Positions 57,540 to 64,000 of a stretch of DNA of 64,000 nucleotides are shown piece after piece. Within the stretch, counting starts at the first letter, position 1; the number at the start of each line of letters is the position of its first letter. Source of the stretch: Metridium senile (Eukaryota > Cnidaria > Anthozoa > Actiniaria > Metridiidae); contig OX459103.1 of NCBI GenBank assembly GCA_949775045.1, positions 8,651,842-8,715,841 on the forward strand, in the 5' to 3' direction. Position numbers and translations under genes: made by a program. The notes beneath the pieces are model-generated. The model worked only from the letters and a program-made list of their open reading frames with translations. It was not told the origin of the DNA and searched no databases.

Positions 57540-57712
57540 AAGGTGGATGATTTTGAAAAAAAATTTCCTGCACGGCCAAAATCGCCACTCAAATCTTTGC
57601 ATTTTTATCAAATAAATTTCGTGTTCATGGAAGCGGGCAAAAGAAAATGTCCTCCACGGACCAAATCATCCACCCCCCCCCCCCCCCCCCTCAACAGTCA
57701 AATGGTCCACCC
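57540..57712. mobile_element. Possible MITE (GGTGGATGATTTT / AAATCATCCACC)
   Basis: AAGGTGGATGATTTTG at 57540 is answered by CAAATCATCCACCCCCC at about 57662, with a C run like those of the CCCGGGG family. Weak support. Confidence 0.35.
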
Positions 57713-58172
57713 CTTATTCGTACTTGTTGTGTAGATTATTGATGGCTAATCTTTCAGAGCTTAGCGTTGACTCCTGGGCATGTAAAGTTGTCACTTTTGT
57801 GGATGGGTTCCACGGTATCTTGACTTAGTCTCTTCTAAAATGAGTTTTTAGATTTGAACTTCTTTTTCTTACTCTGTGGCACGTACGCGTCCCTGCATGA
57901 CGACTTCGTTGAGCTTTCGTCTCACTCTCTCGTATAACTCTGGTTGAAGTGTGTTCGTTCCGCTTGCTCAAAACTAGTTATACTTTCTTTACAATAATAC
58001 AATAAGATTTCATTAATACAAAATGAGTTACATAACCTAAAATACAAGTGAAACGTGAACTACATATCGATACACACGGGAAAGTGACTTAATTTAACTA
58101 TAAAGGAAAAACAATAACAAACAGGAGAATACGAAATAAACTTATATACTTAGAAACGAAGGAATTCGGGAC

Positions 58173-58343
58173 TGGCTGCCAAAACATTGTACAGCCGTAC
58201 TGTTTAGGGGTTTAAATCAACAAGGCCAGTATCAGTTCTTTTATTTTGTGCGTACCTTTTAATTTAGGGATCGTTTTCAAAAACTCCGCCGATCACCCCT
58301 ACCACTTGGACAAAGCCCCCCCCCCCCCCCCCCCCGCCCCCCA
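58173..58343. mobile_element. One-ended copy of the CCCGGGG hAT-like MITE
   Basis: Shares ACAGCCGTACxxTTTAGGGG, AATCAACAAGGC and CGCCGATCACCCCTACCACT with 28540-28660 and ends in a long C run. The left end is missing. Confidence 0.7.
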
Positions 58344-58894
58344 TCATCATTTTTTTCCGCGAGGCACATTGTCGGCCTTAGGGCGCTTCTGATTGATTGG
58401 TGTTGTAAAGCGAACTCTAATCAGTTGCTGTGTGGCTGTTTTGTCCTCAAAGAAGGTACCCCCCTGATTTGTGTAAGAACTCGCCAGAAATTGTTGGAAG
58501 TGAAAGCTAATGATATTTTCTGCAGGTCACGAAACTTCTTTTCTAAAGAACAACTGACAGCCTGACACTCACGTCAGTTTCCATTGCGTGCATGTGTGAT
58601 ATGAAAAATATATATATGTTATTTACCGGCTGGGAGGTCCGTATAGTGAAAAACTGCCCGAGGTCTTGGATGTACGGTCCGAGGTCCGATACGGATTACA
58701 GCAAATTTGACCTTGACCAAATAATGACGCAGCAGAAAAACACTGTGGGATATACCGTCGAAACTCTGAGTAAATTCTAAATAAAGATCATGCATCACAA
58801 GTTATCATAATCATCAATCTTAGTATACCAAGTATATATTTGGTCACGCAACAATATAATAAATCGAGCTCGAAATCCAAATATTATCGGAGTA

Positions 58895-58902
58895 TGACGT
58901 CA
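58895..58902 (+). promoter_or_regulatory. CRE-like TGACGTCA upstream of copy 4
   Basis: The motif lies 83 bases before the ATG, in the same conserved block as copies 2 and 3. The region from about 58480 to the ATG aligns with 15190-15658 and 35500-35930, with some local indels. Confidence 0.45.
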
Positions 58903-58977
58903 TTGTCTGCACATATTTACTTTAGTTAGCCTATGTGAGGAGTGAGGTTAACATTAGTGAGATACTTTGCCTGCATC

Positions 58978-61900
58978 ATGGCGTTGGTTAGCTCGCTCAC
59001 TTTGCTTCTTACAGCATCAGTCTTGTGTATTTCCAATGCAGCCCTCGTTGACGAGTATGATCACTTCGCAGCTCTTGATCCCGACGAGAAAATCAAGCTA
59101 TACTGGACGATCAATCGAGCTGATGAGACCGTCTCGTTCGCCTTAGATGGCGCTACTACTGGCTGGGTTGGTTTTGGTATTTCAACAGGTCAGGGTAAAA
59201 TGGACAAAGCTGACATGGTCATTGGATGGGTTAAGGACGACAAAGCGTATCTATCGGTAAGGTTGAAGTTTAATTAGTTTGTCGTTAAATTTCCAGGGGG
59301 AAATACATGGCATTATATCCTTCATAGCATATTTTGGTGGAACGTGTTATATATGTTAAACTCGCTCAGATGATAGATTAGGCACCAAGTGAAAACACAC
59401 TGATTTTCAACTGTAGAAGGAATTCCTTACAAAACCACTATCCTTACTTAGGTCCGTACTTTCTAGTACAAGTCAAACTACAGTCCTAGTCCCGGCAGTG
59501 TACAAGTTACAATAGTATCATAATTGTGCGAAGTTACATTGTCAATCTTCGGTTTTATAATGATCTGCACTAACACAATGTCCTGTTATCCAGCTATATA
59601 CTTAGTAGTCACAACATCCGGGGGGGGGAGGTACTCCCTTTGTCCAAGTGGTAGGGGTGATCGGAGGAGGTTTTGACAACGACCCCTAAAAGGTACGCAC
59701 AGATAAAAATAACTGATAAAGCCTTGTTGATTTAATTTCTACCCCAACAAAGCAACAAAACAGAGTAACAATTAATCTTACAGCATAACGCGCATTACCG
59801 TGGCCACCCAATTAAAGTTTTGTACAAGGCTCATCAGCTTAGCGTTCAAAAGTTTCTCTTTTCAAAATATGCTATACCTTTTTCAAATTTAAACATCCTG
59901 GGAGGTTTTTCAGACACATATACACTTCACTCTTGTCTTCGCTTTGAACGTTTCAAAATGTTTATCGTTTGTCATTCGGCGTGTCTTTTATATTAAGTTC
60001 AAATTTTCGCTTTCTGATTGGTCAACTTGTACAAAACTTTGATTAGGTGGCCACGGTAAGGCGCGTCGCGCTATAAAGGTACGAAATCATGTTACGTAAC
60101 TGATTGTTGAGCCAGAAGGACCCTAAAAGATACGCACAGGAAATATTTGTAACCTACAAGGTACGCCGATCACCCATCCCACTTGGACAAAGGGAGTAAT
60201 CCCCCCGGACACAACATTTAATTTACTTATGACAACGATGCCTATCATAAGAGGGATCGTCACACACGAAGCTATACAATAATAGTAATAATAATAACTG
60301 AATTTCACTCTAACAGTTGTATGACCATAACAAGTTGTAGATAATGAAAACAAAAACCCCGTGTAATTGAAATCTAAAATTATGTTCATATTACCAAAAT
60401 CCTTTTCAGGATTCAAAGTGTCGAAAGTAGCTTCGGCTTCAGAACCAATTTATGAAATCGGTGTAAAGATAAGTGTTGTATCGCTTGAGAAGAACATTCC
60501 CGAATTTAGCAATTAATCATATCATTTCAATTTTATTTCTTGGAAATATTGAATTAAAAAATTTGCTCGTAAATGGAAACCACCGTTGAACATATTTTTT
60601 TATTTTATTTCATATTTATCATTAACTAGTATTATTTAGTAAACACTTGTATTCACTCACCATCCATTTATCAATTAATTAATCAGTTCATCCATCCATC
60701 CATCCATCCATCCATCCATCCATCCATCCATCCATCCATCCATCCATCCATCCATCCATCCATCCATCCATCCATCCATCCATCCAATCATCCATCCATC
60801 CATCCATCCATTCATTCAATTGTTCTATTTCTACTAGGATCGACATGGTGTTGGTCATTACCCCAAGATAGACGACCGCAATGACTACAAGTTAATCTCT
60901 GGCATGGAAAGCAATGGCCATACTATCATCAAGTTTAGCCGTAAGATAGACACTTGTGATCCACAGGACCTGAAACTACAGGTACTAGAATACAATGACA
61001 ATAACAAGTACAGCTACAGCTACAGGAGCAACAAAAACAATAACAGCAATGAAAATGACAATGACAAATACATCTGCAACAACAAAATAACACCAATAAC
61101 AAGTTCGCTGCGCCATCCTGAAAGGTAGCTGGACCTTTGCATCGAAGCGAGACGAACGTATTGCTCTTGCAATGATAGAGAAATTTTCATCTCGCGGGAC
61201 ATTTATTCACGTGACTCTATCATTGTAAGCTTAATGTTTGTCTCACTTGGATGCAAAGGTACGGCCACCTTCCAAGCTAGATGGTGCTTGAAACTGTGGG
61301 GACTATTGTAGTCCACATAGCCAGGAAAATAGGAACAACAGCAACAACGACAGCAATGACAATAGCAACTACAGTAGCAACAATAACAACAACTGCAACA
61401 ACGACAGCAATGACAATAGCAACTACAGTAGCAACAATAACAACAACTGCAACAACGACAGCAACTACAGTAGCAACAATAACAACAACAACAACGACAG
61501 CAATGACAATAGCAACTACAGTAGCAACAATAACAACAACAACAACGACAGCAATGACAATAGCAACTACAGTATCAACAATAACAACAACAGCAACAAC
61601 GACAGCAACTACAGTAGCAACAATAACAACAACAACAACAACGACAGCAATGACAATAGCAACTACAGTAGCAACAACAACAACAGCAACAACGACAGCA
61701 ATGACAATAGCAACTACAGTAGCAACAATAACAACAACAACAACAACAACGACAGCAATGACAATAGCAACTACAGTATCAACAATAACAACAACAGCAA
61801 CAACGACAGCAATGACAATAACAACTACAGTAGCAACAATAACAACAACAGCAACAACGACAGCAATGACAATAGCAACTATAATAGCAACAATAACAAC

Positions 61901-64000
61901 AACAACAACAACGACAGCAATGACAATAACAACTACAGTAGCAACAATAACAACAACATCAACAACGACAGCAATGACAATAGCAACTACAATAGCAACA
62001 ACATCAACAACAGCAACAACGACAGCAATGACAATAGCAACTACAGTAGCAACAATAACAACAACAACAACAACAACCCAAACAACAACAACACCAACAA
62101 CACCAACAACAACAACAACCCAAACAACAACAACACCAACAACAACCCAAACAACAACAACAACACCACCAGCAACACCAGCAACACCAGCAACACCACC
62201 AACAACACCACCGCCACCACCACCACCACCAACAACAACCCAAACAACAACAACACCAGCAACAACACTTCAAACATCATTAACACTAGCAACAACGCTA
62301 GCAACAACAACAACACTTCAAACAACCAATATTAAAAACAATAAGCATTGATTTTAATATTCCGCATTTGTTTCCCCAGGAGGGTACTTCTAAGGTCATT
62401 TTTGCACTCAACGAAGAAGATCCTGAGTCTGAAGAATTAATCAAAAAGCACACGTTTAGAAATGTACGCAGTATGCTGCTGCTAAACTCACAGGGAAACA
62501 GAAGAGAGCCCGACTCTTCGTGGAAGCATTTTGACGTTATAAACCGAAACGTAAGTAGATTACAATACGTTACGAAGATGTTACGAACACGACAACGTTT
62601 TACGCACGTGCAAATAAAAAAATGTCTCGTTCTCATTACCAGAAATCAGGGACAAAATGGCGGATAATCTAATTAGTATTCATACATTTCTGGCCTTTAA
62701 AATGGTCAGCCGATAGAGAGATTTGTATGCCCAGGCCTATCTAAAAGTTGGATAGAATTAAATCTGTTTATCGTTTTATTTGTCTAGTTTTCTTCATAAA
62801 CAACTTGGAGTGAATAAAAGTCCAAAACAATATGTGTTCCCTCGGTCAAAATGGCTTATTATTATCAATGTTTTTTTGCTGATTAACTCCATACATCCCT
62901 TGTAATCGTCCTAATAATTATCCACAATAAAAGTTTAAAATTGCCGTACACAGAAATCGTTAATTTATCGTTAATATTTACAACTTTATCGCGTGTTTCT
63001 AGAACACCACAATAATAAAAGGATAAGCCGATTTAATTTTATCAAACTTTTAGACAAGCCTTCCATACAAATCTCTCTATCGGCCGGCCATTTTAAAAGC
63101 TAGAAATGTATGAGTATTAATTAGATTATCCGCCATTTTGTCCCTGATTTCTGGTAATGTCTACGAAGTTTAGTATATTGTCACATTATTTGTTACGTTA
63201 CAGTACAGCGTACCAGCCAAACACACAGCCTACCACTGCACTGTACACAAACTACCTGACTTTAAGGACAAGACACATATTGTTAGGGTAAGTAGTTGTA
63301 ATACATGTCAATTATTCGGGAGAAGAGAAAAGGAGTGGGAGAGCTAGTCAATTACAAATGAGCATGGACATATACACGTCTATACAATAATTAATAATAA
63401 TGATGATGATAGTTACGATCTATTCGGATTACTGTGCGGAAGGTCTGGGTTCAAACCTAGCTGGCCGGACCATTACTCAGGGTCTTTAAATAATTGAGAA
63501 GAAATTGCTGCCTTTGTTTCTTATAAAATCTACAAATGGTTAGAACTTCACGTCCCCTCGGATAACGACGTAAAATGGAGGTCCCGTCTCTCAATATTTA
63601 ACAACATTGAGGGACGTAAAAGAACTCCGTTTTCAGACATGGGTTGTATGGTGGCAGCTTAATGCGCCTTGATATACCTTCAACTCGAACACGTTGAATA
63701 ATTATTATGGTTATTATTATTATTATTATTATATGGTTTTTATTATATATGATATTGCTAGATGATGATGATGATGATGATGATGTTGGTGATGATGACA
63801 AGAGAGCATATTTATACTTTCTTAACGATAATTATGATGATCACAATGATGTTGCTGATAATATAACGATAAGAAGAAAACATCAATGAAAATACAAGCA
63901 ATATTGATAATGGTTTGAAGATAATATGAATGCTGATGCTTCATCTACAGTTCGATCCAGTGGTTCAGCGTGGCAATGAAGGTGTCGTTCACCATTTCCT
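58978..64000 (+). CDS. DBH/MOXD1-like copper monooxygenase, copy 4 (5' part, cut by window end)
   Basis: Exons: 58978-59256, 60838-60981, 62380-62550, 63204-63287, and 63951-64000 (partial). These encode the signal peptide, DOMON domain and the start of the first copper domain up to the VHHF copper motif, where the window ends. Splice sites and phases match the other copies. Exon 1 differs from copy 3 at only a few bases (one change gives KDDKAY). Exon 3 is more diverged, with EELIKKHTF and RREPDSS. An upstream in-frame ATG at 58942 adds 12 residues that other copies lack, so 58978 is chosen. The rest of the gene must be outside the window; whether it is intact cannot be seen. Confidence 0.9.
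59618..60209. mobile_element. CCCGGGG hAT-like MITE, intron 1 copy 4, with nested element
   Basis: CCGGGGGGG...GTACTCCCTTTGTCCAAG at the left; its inverse ends CCCCCCGGA at the right; CACAACAT is duplicated at 59610-59617 and 60210-60217. Split by a second element at 59789-60065. Confidence 0.85.
59789..60065. mobile_element. Nested MITE with TTACCGTGGCCACC ends
   Basis: CGCGCATTACCGTGGCCACC at the left pairs with GGTGGCCACGGTAAGGCGCG at the right, then AAAGTTTTGTACAAG with CTTGTACAAAACTTT. It sits inside 59618-60209, so it is the younger insertion. Confidence 0.8.
60659..60815. repeat. (CATC)n microsatellite, intron 1 copy 4
   Basis: Near-perfect CATC array before exon 2, as in the other copies. 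Confidence 0.95.
61115..61280. mobile_element. CTTGAAAGGTAGCTGG MITE, intron 2 copy 4
   Basis: Diverged version of the element in copies 2 and 3 at the same site, including GGTAGCTGGACCTTTGCATC. Confidence 0.65.
61330..62330. repeat. CAA-rich satellite, intron 2 copy 4
   Basis: Same CGACAGCAATGACAATAGCA unit as copy 2, then ACAACACC/CCAACAAC variants at 62070-62260. The 356-aa Thr-rich frame is an artefact. Confidence 0.95.
62634..63159. mobile_element. 526-bp foldback with CATTACCAGAAATCAGGG ends, intron 3 copy 4
   Basis: CATTACCAGAAATCAGGGAC onward is repeated inverted at the right for about 110 bases (AAATGGCGGATAATCTAATT on the left, AATTAGATTATCCGCCATTT on the right). Copy 2 gives the empty site GTTCTCTACGAAG, implying a TCT duplication. 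Confidence 0.85.

Noticed and set aside
61281..62351. 356-aa Thr-rich mucin-like ORF
   Set aside because: Satellite in intron 2 of copy 4, same origin as above.

Overview
The window is animal genomic DNA: intron-rich genes with GT-AG splicing, AT-rich spacers, huge intronic microsatellites, non-LTR retrotransposons, a Penelope-like fragment and many foldback DNA transposons. An anthozoan cnidarian (coral or sea anemone) fits best, but that is an inference from repeat types and gene style; no species can be named from the sequence alone.

The only host genes I can support are four head-to-tail paralogues, all on the + strand, of a copper type II, ascorbate-dependent monooxygenase of the dopamine beta-hydroxylase / MOXD1 family. 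Copy 1 spans 8-12856, copy 2 15659-31366, copy 3 36269-48427, and copy 4 starts at 58978 and runs off the window in its fifth exon. The three copies seen to the end have the same 14-exon structure. Each encodes a signal peptide, a DOMON domain, two Cu2_monooxygenase domains with all six copper ligands (HH, HY, HxH, EEMC) and a short hydrophobic C-terminus with no cytoplasmic tail. Copy 1 gives 616 aa and copy 2 614 aa. Copy 3 has lost the normal splice donor of exon 12 and either makes a truncated 513-aa product or uses a cryptic donor.

The introns hold the same satellites at the same places in the copies: (CATC)n in intron 1, a CAA-rich 54-bp satellite in intron 2, a 47-bp minisatellite in intron 5, and (TGATG)n in intron 12. 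They were therefore present in the ancestral unit that was duplicated. On top of this, each copy carries private insertions: long-inverted-repeat elements (1352-2730, 41914-45222, 62634-63159), an 8-bp-TSD MITE family, two TTAA-target elements a few bases apart inside an old LINE, and a TIR element that carries a Crypton-like coding fragment. Long ORFs inside the satellites (for example 619 aa at 17408-19267) are repeat artefacts.

Intergenic DNA (12857-15658, 31367-36268, 48428-58977) contains conserved 3' flanks with AATAAA, ATCGAT-rich blocks, a conserved promoter block with a CRE-like TGACGTCA, several MITEs, a 955-bp foldback, and one intact CR1/L2-type LINE on the minus strand (53490-57123, 1140-aa ORF). 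The pattern of shared insertions among gene copies is mosaic, and the first exons are almost identical while later exons diverge. Both point to unequal crossing-over or gene conversion in this array. I found no new biochemical system; the notable content is the structure and ongoing remodelling of the tandem array.
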